This document shows, in pieces, positions 9,222 through 19,480 of a DNA stretch of 64,000 nt (position 1 is its first letter; each line of letters opens with the position of its first letter). Source of the DNA: Alentia gelatinosa. Taxonomy: Eukaryota; Annelida; Polychaeta; Phyllodocida; Polynoidae. The translations under genes and the position numbers were made by a program. Under the pieces are notes generated by a model that worked only from the letters and a program-made list of their open reading frames with translations, did not search any database and was not told the DNA's origin. Location of the stretch: positions 42,139,950-42,203,949 of the forward strand of contig OX465579.1 of the NCBI GenBank assembly GCA_950022655.1. The letters run 5' to 3'.

Positions 9222-9880
9222 GCAGTAATTCGGTGTAGACTTACACCAATAATATAGTTAGAGAACGCCAAGCAAGATTTGTAGAATTTTAAATGAGGAA
9301 GGGATAAATGTAAATTAGCTGTTTTATTTTCTGTTAGTAGCTGTTCTCTTTCTAATCCAAAACTAAGTGAGAAGACTGGTAATTAGGGTAACTACCAATC
9401 TCATTCGGGTTGTTAACCTGTTTGACAGAGGTAGAGCAGAGTCGTTTGCTTTGTTGAAGTACTTGACCCTAGCTAACCCTACCTGCCAATATTCTTATCC
9501 TTTTGATTTAATACGTACTTATAAAAAATAAGGGAAATGGGTAGGGAGCTGGGAACTCCAGAAGACAGTAATGGTAATGACTAAATATAAGGACTACTTA
9601 CCAAGTTGGAGTTCTCCAGTTGAAGGTTGATTTTGGTTACAAGTTCAAAGTTTACCAAAGTTAATATAGAGTCAAATGTAAATATTGTTACTTAGGTTAT
9701 AAGTGCAGCCGAGCACACTGCCTATATTGTGGTTCTCTGCGTGGTAAGGTGAATTCACCGCAGCCCTGATGAGGGCTATGATATGGGAGAAGGCATATAC
9801 TGCCAGATCTCCTGTGCAATTGGAGGTATTAGTTATATGGACTTATATGTGGAGGGGAAAGCAAATGAGTAGGAGTAAGA

Positions 9881-11088
9881 TTGACTGGGACCAATTATGT
9901 ACCACTGTCACAAATGGTTGACTTGAATGATGTCCAAGGTATGAAAGGTCTTAAAATCTGTCACCTGAATACTTGGAGTCTATTTAGCAAAATCGAGATG
10001 GTAAGGACGCAGCTGGAAGGAGTTTTTTATGTTATATGTATTTCAGAGACCTGGTTGACCGAGAAAATCCCGGATGGACTAGTTGAGCTTGAGGGTTATA
10101 AACTAATAAGAAAAGACAGATCTTGGATTGACCCAACTACAAACAGAGTAAAAAAAGGGGGAGGGGTAGCTATATACGTCAGAAACAGTATAGACTTTGA
10201 AATAATTAATGATGATAATCTCTCGGTTTCTGAGATTGATATTGAGGCAGTATGGGTGAAACTAAATAGGGAAAATCAAAAGGATGTAATAATAGCGGCA
10301 ATTTACCGTCCTCATGATGGGCAATCAAAAAACTTCAGAGCATGATTGAAGAAGTTAACCTGGCCAGGAAAGAACTGTATATTTTGGGTGATGTCAACAT
10401 AGACTGACTGGAAAAAAACAATGATCTGGTAAGAAATCTTAAATCATGGCTTAAAGCACAAGGGTTTTTTCAGATAATCAGAACAAATACCAGGATAAGC
10501 GAAATCTCTAGCAGTTGTATAGACTGGTTAATCACAAATTGTGATGATGTGAAATGTGGAGGAATTCTAAACATGAATGTAAGCGACCACCTACCGATTT
10601 GTATTGTAACAGGAAAGAAACCTAAACAAATCGAAAAGGAATGCTTCAAAGGGCGATCGTATCGAAATTTCTGTAAGGATACCTATATTGACCAAATTGT
10701 GAATGCTGATTGGGAGAACTTTTACAACACTAAAGACGTGAACATTGCTTGGGACGAAATGTACAAGATTTTCAAAAATAGCTTGGACACACTTTGCCCA
10801 GAAAAGGTCTTCAAAGAGAAAAAGTTAAAACAACCATGGGTTACAAACGAAGCGATTGAGTTCATAAAAGACAAAGATAATGCTCTAAAAAAAGCTAGGA
10901 GAACAGGGTTAGAACAAAACTGGGTCGATGCCAGACAGAAAAGAAACGAATGTAAGAAACACTTAGAGAGAATAAAAGCAGACTTCATAAAAGAAAACCT
11001 AGAAAACGCAAATGGAAATGGGAAAACTTTCTGGAGAAATATCAACTCTTTATTACCAAATAATAAAACCAGGATAAAATTGAAATAA
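9881..11088 (+). pseudogene. LINE A endonuclease and linker (ORF2 N-terminus)
   Basis: Endonuclease/exonuclease/phosphatase blocks occur in order: KICHLNTWSLFSK (Asn), ICISETWLTE (catalytic Glu), GGGVAIYVRN, IAAIYRPH, then LGDVNID (catalytic Asp/Asn) and MNVSDHLPI (Ser-Asp-His). A frame change occurs near 10340, an in-frame TGA follows the GDVNID block, and the linker up to 11088 is helical and lysine-rich. The domain nicks target DNA in functional LINEs. Here it is interrupted but keeps all catalytic-block residues recognisable. Confidence 0.87.
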
Positions 11089-12748
11089 GGGACGAAGTGA
11101 CTGGTGACATGGTTGAAGAGAAAGATATTCCGTCTCTGGTGAATAAGTTTTTTACTGGCATCGGTCCAAAACTAGCCGAAAAATATAGTGAACCATGGTT
11201 TTATATGGGAAATGAACCTGAGTGTGAAATTGAGAATATTAAGACATAGAAGAAGTGATGAAAATTACTGCAAAAATTGACATATGGAAAGCGTCCGGTA
11301 TCCACGCTATATCATCAAGGTACATGAAAATCGCACTGACTGCAGTTCCAAATGCCACTACACATCTGTTTAACATGTCCTTTAGTTCAGGCTGAATACC
11401 TGATCAATGGAAGATCGCAACTGTTATTCCTTTGATAAAACAGAAAGGGTTAAAAAGTACTTCTAACTTATGGCCAGTGTCTCTCCTACCGATAATGGGA
11501 AAGCTTATGGAACGAATTGTCCCCGAGAGATAAGCAAATTATTGCGAAACTAACAAATTACTAACTAACCTCCAAGGAGGTTTTAGAGCTGGACACTCGA
11601 CCATAGACACCACCGTTAGGCTCACAGAGGATATATTTAAGGGATTTAATAATGGGTTAGTAACTATCTTAACATTCATAGACCAGGCAAAAGCCTTTGA
11701 TACGGTAGATCACAAGATACTTTTAAAGAAACTGAACTTGATGGGGATTAAAGGGAAACTTCTACATTGGATAACTAACTACTTAGAAAATAGAGCACAA
11801 ATAACTAGGATTGGCGAAAATTTCTCAAACAGTGACACTATTTTGTATGGGGTATCACAGGGCCCCATTTTGGGACCGTTTTTCTTTTTAGCTTACATTA
11901 ACGATCTAGTAGACAGTGTTGACTCTAAAGGAATACGGCTATATGCGGACGATGCAGTGATTTTTATACAAGGACATGAAAAGTTTGATCTGTTAACTAA
12001 GTTAAATGACAAACTTGATAAAGTCGCAAATTGGTGTAAAATAAATAAACTTACAATTAACGAAAGTATACCCAAATTTATGGTCTGTGGTACCCATCAA
12101 CGCATTAAAAAACTAGGTGAATTAAAAATTGCCCTAAATGGAAAAGAATTGGAAAGGGTCTATAATTTTAAATACCTGGGAGTAACCATGGATCCTATTC
12201 TAAATTTTAATAAACATGCACAAAATAGTATCAAACTAGCCTCCCATAAAATCTATCTATTATTCAAAATTCGCAAATACTTAACTTTTGAAGCAGCTTT
12301 ACGAGTTTTTAAGGCCATGGTTACTCCATTTCTGGACTATGGGGATATCTTCTATGGAAAAACTTCAAACAATGAATTACAACAACTCCAAGGGCTTCAA
12401 ACAAGAGCTTTGAAAATAGTTTTTAGATCCAAAAACAAGTATAGTATTAAGGAACTTCACGATAAGGCTAAAGTATCTTTCCTGCTGGAAAGAAGGAAAG
12501 CACTCTTAGCAAATTATATGTACAAGATAAAAGGAGATGATACCCTGATAGACCCAAAAATAAGAAATACGAGGTCAGATGAGGGCGTTCGTTTTAAGGT
12601 GATTAGACCTAAGGTTGAATGTTTCAAGGCGAGTATGTTATATCGCGGAGCATGTCACTGGAACTCTTTAAATCCGAAGATTCGAAAGATTGATTCCTAT
12701 GAAGCCTTTAAAAAAAGGCAGAAAACGTTGGCGTTATACCCTAAATAA
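11089..12748 (+). pseudogene. LINE A reverse transcriptase (ORF2 C-terminus)
   Basis: 11089-11570 is heavily decayed, with several stops, though FFTGIGPKLAEK and GGFRAGHSTIDTTVRL are readable. From 11640 the frame is open: FIDQAKAFDTVDHKILL (RT block with first Asp), GVSQGPILGPFFFLAYIND, RLYADDAVIF (YADD active site), then FKYLGVTMD. The C-terminal domain ends at LALYPK before the TAA at 12746. The 336-codon open part from 11738 is intact although the whole ORF2 is not. Confidence 0.88.
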
Positions 12749-13219
12749 GATCACAAAGGTCGGTTTTTGAACTTGAGTAATGCTGTATGACATTATATAT
12801 CCTTAATAACTTGAATCATGAACACAGGTCCTGTATCTTATTTTAACAAATTTTATTGACAAAATGTAACACAGGAGATATCCTGTGACAAGTTTGCTTC
12901 TCTTTTCCATAAAAGAACTTCATTTGGGATGGTGAAAACACTGAAGCATAATAACGAACACAACCAAAGACTATGGCAATCATTGATTGTCAAGAACGCT
13001 GAAAACTTGTCATTTATACATGAACAAGAACTTTCTTCCAACTTGTTAAGCAACAAAAACTGTGATTTCTGTACGAGATTTAACCTTAGACAAATTTTAT
13101 ATTCTTGTATAAAACCTTGAGTTGAGATGGGTGTACCAAAAGTCTGTAAGGGCACTCATACCGGCTAAACCCCAATGTCCTTACAGGATAAATAAACAAA
13201 TAAAAAAAAATTTTAAAAA
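12749..13219 (+). other. LINE A 3' UTR and A-rich tail
   Basis: About 435 bp without a convincing gene (a 63-codon open stretch at 12929-13120 is not similar to anything I recognise), then the A-rich tail at 13184-13219. No clear target duplication was found on both sides. Confidence 0.55.
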
Positions 13220-14413
13220 AACATTCAAGAAACTATAGTTTCTCCATATGGGCCTAACCATTTGAAGTCAGCCTGGGAGGCAGTGTGGTGTTCATTATGT
13301 CACTTTGTGATGAACTGTTCTTATATGAAGCTCAGCTTATCAGGACTTAAGCTGTCTGAACACTCACAATTTGAAGGATTTCTGGTGATTAGTGATTTCA
13401 AATCTTCTACAGATTCTCCACAGGGATGGTAAGAGCTTACTCGTCACTCTATTTTTGGTTTCTGGAACCTCTAATGTGAATAACATGGGGAAACATTTCT
13501 GAATGAAATCATATAACATTCCAAAGTAAATGGTTTTGTTATTCAAAAACCTGCTTGTATGATTGGTTACACATTAGTTTTCATGAACATACCTCCTGCC
13601 TGTATGTATCTGCCAGATACTTGTGTCATGTTTCATAAGAGCTCTTGCTATTACCAGTAACTATGAGAGCTAAACCTTTACAAATGGTTGTGTAGGTAAA
13701 AGGTGGTACCAGAGCCAAGGATGCCCTTATAAAGGAGAAAACAGGGGACTACCTGGTTTCAAATTGTGGCCCACTCTTGCTGGCTTTCTGAACCGTATTG
13801 TGAAAGTTATGTGGCCTTGTTGTCAGTATCCCTAGTGCCCTTGGGCATACCCTCACCATGATGTCTCTGTTTGAGTGCGGCCAACTTCTATTCCCCAGTT
13901 GGGAAGCCAGGCCAGCGACACCACAGAGGAAAGCCTGAGACACAGGAAGAGGAGACCATCTCTGAACTAGAGGAGCAGGAATGTGAGGGGACTTGGGAGG
14001 GGGAGGCCTTAGACTGTTCTCCTGACCAACTGAAGGGGACCTACATCACTGACTCTGCCTGACAGGGCCATGGAGGAAACATCCCTGGAGAATGCCCCAG
14101 AGGCAGCTTCAGCCCCAGAGATCATATCTGAAAGGCAATACAGGAGACAACCAGATGTAGTATTGCAAGTGCTGACCTCCATTTAATCCGCCTCCCTGAT
14201 CTGACCACCATCCAGGCCGATACACACGCAGAATTTGTTGGGAGGCATCTTCCATACACCTGTGAGGTAGGATCGAGTGGAATGATCGGTGTGTAACGCG
14301 TGCTCCGCTATCGACCGCCATCAAATGAACATTTCCTAGCCTATTGAATGGGCCCAGCTCAGAACTTGTGACAATTAGTTGCATGAATACCTGGACAATC
14401 TGATTACAAACAT
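13220..14413. other. Unassigned stretch between the two LINEs
   Basis: No recognisable gene. A 63-codon open stretch (13871-14062) is very acidic (ETQEEETISELEEQECEG) and might be a fragment of a retroelement protein or 5' leader of the next LINE. It shows no domain that I recognise. Confidence 0.3.
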
Positions 14414-14531
14414 ATGGATCCGCTACCTGTGAGGGAAACTCGACAAAAGACCAAGGAAAGAAAATCCAAGGAAAGTCTCTCGGATACACCGGCACTGACC
14501 GCGATGCCAGAAATCAAGCCATGGACAAGCC

Positions 14532-15141
14532 ATGGACAAGCCGGGGAAGAAACTACTACCCACGTTGAAGCCCAATGCGTCTCTTTTGAATGTCATTGAG
14601 AAGATTAATGAAATTGAGACACGGATAAATGAACATGAAGACCTGATAAATAAGACAGCAGTAACACTCGAGAAAGTGAAAAAAAGGACCACGACAGCTG
14701 AAAAAAACGGACAGGATACAGCCAACCTTCTAAGCTCCATAGCCACTAGACTTGCGCAGACTGAAAAAGAAGTGACAAATTTAAGTACCAATGCGACAAA
14801 CACATCAGATACGATGATGGACCTGAGCAAAGGTATACTAAAAACTCACCTTATGGCAATCAAAAACCATGAAAAACTGGAGGTAGTTGACCTGGATAAG
14901 AGGAGGAAAATGTTAGTGATCTCTGGAAAGGAGGAAAAGAAAGAAGAAAATCCAAGGGATGTTGCTCTCAGCTATTCAGCGATATCGGCCTCAACCCAGA
15001 AGAAACACCAGTTGAAAATGTGTACCGTCGAGGCAAGTTTGATCAAAATGCTCGTGCACGTGATATTGTAGTAATCCTGGGTACGTCATATGTGAAATCA
15101 AAGATATATCGGCAACTCTATCGGTTGAAGGGAAACCAGTC
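14532..15141 (+). pseudogene. LINE B ORF1, N-terminal part: coiled coil plus L1-ORF1p-like segment
   Basis: The first 110 or so residues form a long amphipathic coiled coil (VIEKINEIETRINEHEDLIN..., LLSSIATRLAQTEKEVTNL). It is followed by KRRKMLVISGKEE and ENPRDVAL, which resembles the start of the RRM in L1-type ORF1p (R..N..I.G.....EN). After a frame change at about 14980, VYRRGKFDQNARARDIVVIL and SYVKSKIYRQLYRLKG look like the RRM tail and the loop into the C-terminal domain. Such proteins trimerise and bind element RNA. At least two frameshifts; the RRM assignment is tentative and the coiled coil is clear. Confidence 0.62.
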
Positions 15142-15930
15142 ATGGAAAAAGTGTCTATACACGATGAACTCAGTAGAGAGGAACTAGAGAAGCAAAAAGT
15201 TCTTAGGGCTATTGCAGGTCTCGCTCGATCTAAAAAACTAGATGCAAAGGTTAAAGGGAAGAAAATTACGATTGAAAACAAATCCTACAACTCCAACCAA
15301 ATCCATAAAATTCCTGAAGACTTCCTAGGAATTTCCATCAAAGAGGCGAAAACCCAACTAACTGCAGACGGGGTGGCGTTCCAAAGTGAACACGCCCCGC
15401 TCTCAAACCTGTCTGAGTGCACTCTAGTGTATGAGGGTCAAACCTATGATTCACATGAGAGGGCATATCAACATACAATGGCCACAAAGTGTGGCACAGA
15501 CAAGGACGCAGACAGGATCATTGCCGCAACTACACCGTATGAGATCATCGCGGTAGCAAAATCGATTAAAAAAAGCAAATCGTGGTACCAGGGAAATGAG
15601 GAAGTACTGCGCGACCTATTGCGGTTGAAATTTACGCAAAATGCAAATCTACACAGTGAGCTCCTAGGAACAAAGGATTTATTCCTGTATGAGGCCACAA
15701 AGGACCCAGTCTGGGGTTGTGGTCGATATCTGAACGAGGTGGGGCAGATATATCAAGGAAACACTCCTGGCCCTAACAAGCTAGGCCTTTTCCTGCAGGA
15801 ACTGAGGAGTGAATTACGTGGAGAGGAGGAAGGGGAGACTGAAACTGAAGGAGGAGGAGAGGTTGAAGAATCGAGTAGTGAGGACAGGGACACGGGAACA
15901 GAGACGGAAAGAGAGGGAGGAGAAGTTTAA
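15142..15930 (+). CDS. NADAR (YbiA/DUF1768-type) domain protein within LINE B ORF1
   Basis: An open stretch of 262 codons. Residues 1-75 look like the ORF1p C-terminal domain (SREELEKQKVLRAIAGLARS, then KKITIENKSYNSNQI). Residues about 79-226 match the NADAR fold by block pattern: FQSEHAPLSNL, then TYDSHERAYQHTMA (equivalent to the S.EHAYQ..KA block), IIAATTPYE, SWYQGNEEVLRDLLRLKFTQN, LHSELLGTKD, PVWGCGRYL and NKLGLFLQELRSEL. The tail (227-262) is strongly acidic. NADAR proteins act on ADP-ribose/NAD-related or N-glycosidic substrates; E. coli YbiA acts on riboflavin intermediates. Codon use is AT-leaning like LINE B. The ATG lies inside a longer reading, so the true start is probably upstream across a frameshift. 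Function in the element is unknown. A host-gene capture is the main alternative. Confidence 0.78.
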   Translation: MEKVSIHDELSREELEKQKVLRAIAGLARSKKLDAKVKGKKITIENKSYNSNQIHKIPEDFLGISIKEAKTQLTADGVAFQSEHAPLSNLSECTLVYEGQTYDSHERAYQHTMATKCGTDKDADRIIAATTPYEIIAVAKSIKKSKSWYQGNEEVLRDLLRLKFTQNANLHSELLGTKDLFLYEATKDPVWGCGRYLNEVGQIYQGNTPGPNKLGLFLQELRSELRGEEEGETETEGGGEVEESSSEDRDTGTETEREGGEV

Positions 15931-16648
15931 CAAGTGTGTGATTCTAATAAGTGTGTGATTCCAGACGCGGACTCAACTGCCCTGGCGCCGGGCCAATTAG
16001 TCAACTACTGGGTCAAGTGGACCACTGCCTGCAATCCATAGACAGTCAACAACTACAAGTAGGCTATTGAACAGAGACAACCCATGCGTGACAATAACAA
16101 CAACAGTCAGTAATAATGATCGCTGGACATACAATAATAGCTGACTCTAGAGGACGTCACCTGAAATTGTTCTTCAATAATGCCGACATAAATGAACTAA
16201 ATATTCAAGTATTATCTTTCCCTTCAAGAACTTATTGTAATCTCTGATCACTATATAACAAATCAACCAAACAAAGTATATTACACACTAGGAGGGGCGT
16301 GTAACTATACAGTCAAGAAAGGACGGAAAATCCACTTTGAATGGATAAACAAGGATGATCTGACAGTGCATATTTGGTCACATATTGAAATTGGTGTTAA
16401 ATGGTTAAGGGATAATAATTTAGAAAGTAATATAATCGTATGCCCACTGGTAGGAAGTCATATTGAGAAAGCTACAAAAACAAAAAATAAGGAAGGCCAA
16501 AATATATTGAATTCGGCGATTGAGGTAATTAATAAAAAAATTATCAACCTTAACGTATCTAACTATCCCTCGCTCTCAATACCCTGGGTACAAAAAAGGT
16601 TACATCAGAGGAAACAGAACAAAATGAAACATAATTATAAACTATTGA

Positions 16649-17486
16649 GGTTTAGACTAGGCTGTTGGCTTACCCCTACCGCTTCCACGACCACATTGAA
16701 AAGAGTATATAGGTTTGTCGCCTTGTTTTGGCGTTACTCCTATCGACCCCATTTCCTGCTGTTCTTTTTAGTGCTGCTGTGGCGCGGCAGGCGAGTATTT
16801 CTCCCTCCCCGTGCCGGTTTGCGCAAGTCGCTGTGCCTTTTCCGTCCCTCCGTATTTCAGCGCGCCATGGCCGTTCTTTCTCCCTCCCCTTCCGAGGCCA
16901 GCGGGAGCGGTTATTATTTGTTTGGCGTCGTGTTTTCGTGCGTTATCACATCGGAATCATGTTGTCATCGACATCTCGTGCTGTCTCTCGACTTGGCTGT
17001 GTAGTACGTCGATCTTTCGTGGTTTGGTGAGTGGTTTTATGTTAGTTGGAGGGACTGGGAGGGTAAGAGGGGGAGTCTGGGTGGGTATGGGTTGGTTAAT
17101 GGGTCATGGGTAGTGTGGTTGGAGTGGGGTATTGTGTGTCAACCAGAAGGCTTACGGTTTGAGCATTGTTTGTATCTGGGAGGGGAACGCCGTTCGCCTG
17201 TCCCACTAGTTGATGTATTCTTTTCTTTTGGACTGTGTCAGCGACATAGTGACTTGTTGCTGGTTCGGCTATTTATTTTTTGTTTTTGTTGGAGAGACTT
17301 TAGATTGAATGGTCGCTCTGGCGGTGGCCATTTTGATGTTGTTTTTTTTTAATTTATCGTGGAAGTTGGTCACTCTGGCGGTGTCCATACCTCCCGATAT
17401 GTCGCGTGGTGGTCTAGTCGTTTTGTCTTGGGTTTGTTTTTCCAACGTCTCCCGCAAGGGAAGCACGAACAAAAAGGTTATCACAA
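16649..17486. mobile_element. 838-bp insert with 18-bp target-site duplication, unidentified
   Basis: Flanked by ATAATTATAAACTATTGA at 16631-16648 and 17487-17504, and it interrupts the esterase reading frame exactly. An 18-bp duplication points to target-primed retrotransposition. Neither end has an obvious poly(A) tail, inverted repeat or coding domain. The interior is GT-rich with C-rich runs (16735-16900) and a T10 run at 17341. Open stretches (such as 16728-17030) resemble nothing that I know. The strand is undetermined. Confidence 0.8.
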
Positions 17487-17584
17487 ATAATTATAAACTA
17501 TTGAAGGAAGATGGAATTCACCCAGGAAGTGAATTGCTCGGTGTCTGGGCACAAGAGTTCCAAAAGGTTTTTAGAAAGAACCAG

Positions 17585-18621
17585 GGTCCTGTTTTATAGA
17601 CAGCGACGTCTTTATTAGTGATCATGGAAAAAGAGTGACTGAACTAGTGACCGTATTAGTGACCGTCACTGTTCCGCGTTGCATAGACCCGATCACTATT
17701 TTACAGTGCGATCACTGTTGATTTGATCACTAATAGGTCAGTCCCTGTTGAAACGATCAATATTATAGTGATCGAATCAAAGCAATCACTATTTCCATGG
17801 ATATCTACCTGCCAGGAACCATATTGTCTTTGCCAAGTCAATTTCGGATATTGTCTGTGGTTCTTTTGCAAAGTCAAATAAAAATGCATTCTCCTAGCAG
17901 AGATTCAACGCTCGACTTCCTGCGCTTGTAAGCATTAGTGCAGCGAAAGATCTGCTAGGAGAGTGATATAAATGGAGCTCTTCAGCATTGGAGGTAGATA
18001 TTGCCAATTTGATGTGTATCTTACGTCTGATTTCCATTTCCGACCTCAGGCCGCTCACTCGCGTGAAATTCGCGGAGAATTTCGGAACCGAACATGGGAA
18101 ATTATGAAAGGATCCCTTATCTAAATCACAGTATCAACTTATCGACGGGTATCCTTATGTCCATAGCTATTTATTAGTCTTTATCCCGTGTTTCTAAGTC
18201 AATTTTTCGTGGGGTTATGACAGAGTATGACTTAAATACATGTTAAACCAGCGACATCCTCACCTCCAATGCTGAAGAGCTCCATATTATTTGAATCTGC
18301 CAAGTCAATTTCCGAAATTGACTTGGCAAAGACAGTTATGGCAAGTTATGTCTGTGGCCTTGTAAATTTTTCGCCGTATCATGAGTAGTAAGTCTATGTT
18401 TGGCCAGCAGTGACATGTATAGCCTTGTCACTGATAGCGACCGTTTTCGTGATCGTTTTCGGAAAAATCACTCGTGATGATCACGACTATGCAACGGAAA
18501 ACAGACACTCTCAATCGGTCACACATGTGACTGATCCCTGTTATGTAATTATCACGACTATAAAACGCAATGCACTGGAAACGATCACTATTAACGATTG
18601 TCACGACTATAAAACAGCACC
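17585..18621. mobile_element. MITE 2, PIF/Harbinger-like, in the last codons of the esterase ORF
   Basis: The ends are inverted: GGTCCTGTTTTATAG at the left and, reverse-complemented, GGTGCTGTTTTATAGTC at the right. Both are flanked by CAG (17582-17584 and 18622-18624; CCAGG if five bases are taken). The termini resemble those of MITE 1. The interior has inverted pairs (17827-17846 with 18313-18333; 17968-17990 with 18262-18285) and a GATCACT-rich left portion. No transposase. Confidence 0.75.
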
Positions 18622-18625
18622 CAGG

Positions 18626-19058
18626 ATAAGTAAACAAGCTCACTGATGATTATTAGTACAGCTTTATCCTCTTCTCTTCTTTTTTTTTTTTTTTTTTTTC
18701 TTTGCTTGTTTTCTTGGCTCCTTATTTTCTAATTTCTCCCCAAAACGCACGCAGTTAATGTGCGCTTCCAATGGCCAAGACATGCAAGTCGCTATGGGTC
18801 GATGAAACTAGGCGACTTGATGTTGAAGCAAGGGACCCCCCCCCTACTCTCCAACATGTACTGTAATGATGATCTGCTGTTCATGACACATGTATGTATG
18901 TATGTCTAATATGTATTTACTACTGTACTATGCTACAAGGTTAATAACTAAGATAGGTGTCTTAAGACAGTAAACACAAAGTAGCCCAGAAAGTCACTTT
19001 ATGAGCTCTCAGGGATGGTGATAGGAGCACGAAATGCCAACGATTATTTAGTTAACAA
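18626..19058. other. Interval between LINE B esterase ORF and ORF2
   Basis: No gene seen. Contains a 20-odd-nt T run (18680-18700), a C8 run (18838) and a short TATG repeat (18891-18903). A T-rich start followed by unrelated sequence might mark a further small retroposon on the minus strand, which is unproven. Confidence 0.35.
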
Positions 19059-19480
19059 ATGACAAATGTGAACCTACCAGCTGATGACCAGGAGTGTCAA
19101 AATCACTGGAGGAAAAAAACTTCTTATGATAAGAACAAGGGAATAATGGAAACTAATGCAAAAGTTGTGAATAATGTTATGATAAAGATAGACGGTGAAA
19201 AGACGAGTGTTGATGTTATAAGAAATAACATGGTAATGTTATTAATATACAATAATGATTGGTGTGAAAAGCATTGAGGAACTATCAAATTGCAGGGGAC
19301 TGAAGATAATACATTCCAATGTCTGTAGTGTTAAGGCGAAAAACGAGCGTTTAAGACTAGAACTCAAAGATAGGACAGGAAGAGTTGTTTACAAGGTACG
19401 CAGACACAAACTCAACATTGGATCTAATTTTTACTAACTCTAATAATGTAAATCAAACGGGAGTCCTAGAAACAGAAATT
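19059..19480 (+). pseudogene. LINE B ORF2 N-terminus with internally deleted endonuclease
   Basis: A 72-codon open leader (19059-19277) precedes GLKIIHSNVCSVKAKNERLR (19294-19355), the first endonuclease block (K..H.N..S). At about 19370-19390 the sequence jumps to STLDLIFTNSNNVNQTGVL and ISDHRVIFIIKKKG, the last block (SDH). The Glu and GDxN blocks between them are missing, so the endonuclease is non-functional. Compared with LINE A, roughly 170 codons are lost. Confidence 0.78.

Larger units (their letters stand above)
9222..13219 (+). mobile_element. APE-type non-LTR retrotransposon (CR1/L2-like group), decayed
   Basis: Contains an apurinic-like endonuclease domain followed by RT, no RNase H. 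It ends in an A-rich tail (13184-13219, AATAAATAAACAAATAAAAAAAAA). That domain order and the C-terminal block (YRGACHWNSLNPKIRKIDSYEAFKKR) are those of the CR1/L2/Rex1-type clades. The 5' limit is uncertain: 9222-9880 holds no ORF and may be 5' UTR. No ORF1 is seen in front of it. A second LINE of a related but distinct family follows at about 14.4 kb in the same orientation. Confidence 0.8.
16116..18630 (+). pseudogene. LINE B SGNH/GDSL-type esterase ORF, split by two insertions
   Basis: Starts MIAGHTIIADSRGRHLKLFF, where ADSRG fits the block I serine. After a frameshift near 16250 comes YYTLGGACNYTVKKG (GGxCN, block III Asn) and WSHIEIGVKWLRDNN. The ORF runs to NKMKHNYKLL at 16648, is cut by the 838-bp insert, and resumes at 17505 with EDGIHPGSELLGVWAQEF, whose DxxH supplies the Asp-His of the catalytic triad. 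MITE 2 then separates the last few codons, whose stop TAA is at about 18628. An esterase domain in ORF1 of CR1-like LINEs is established, and its lipid or ester substrate is unknown. Confidence 0.72.
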
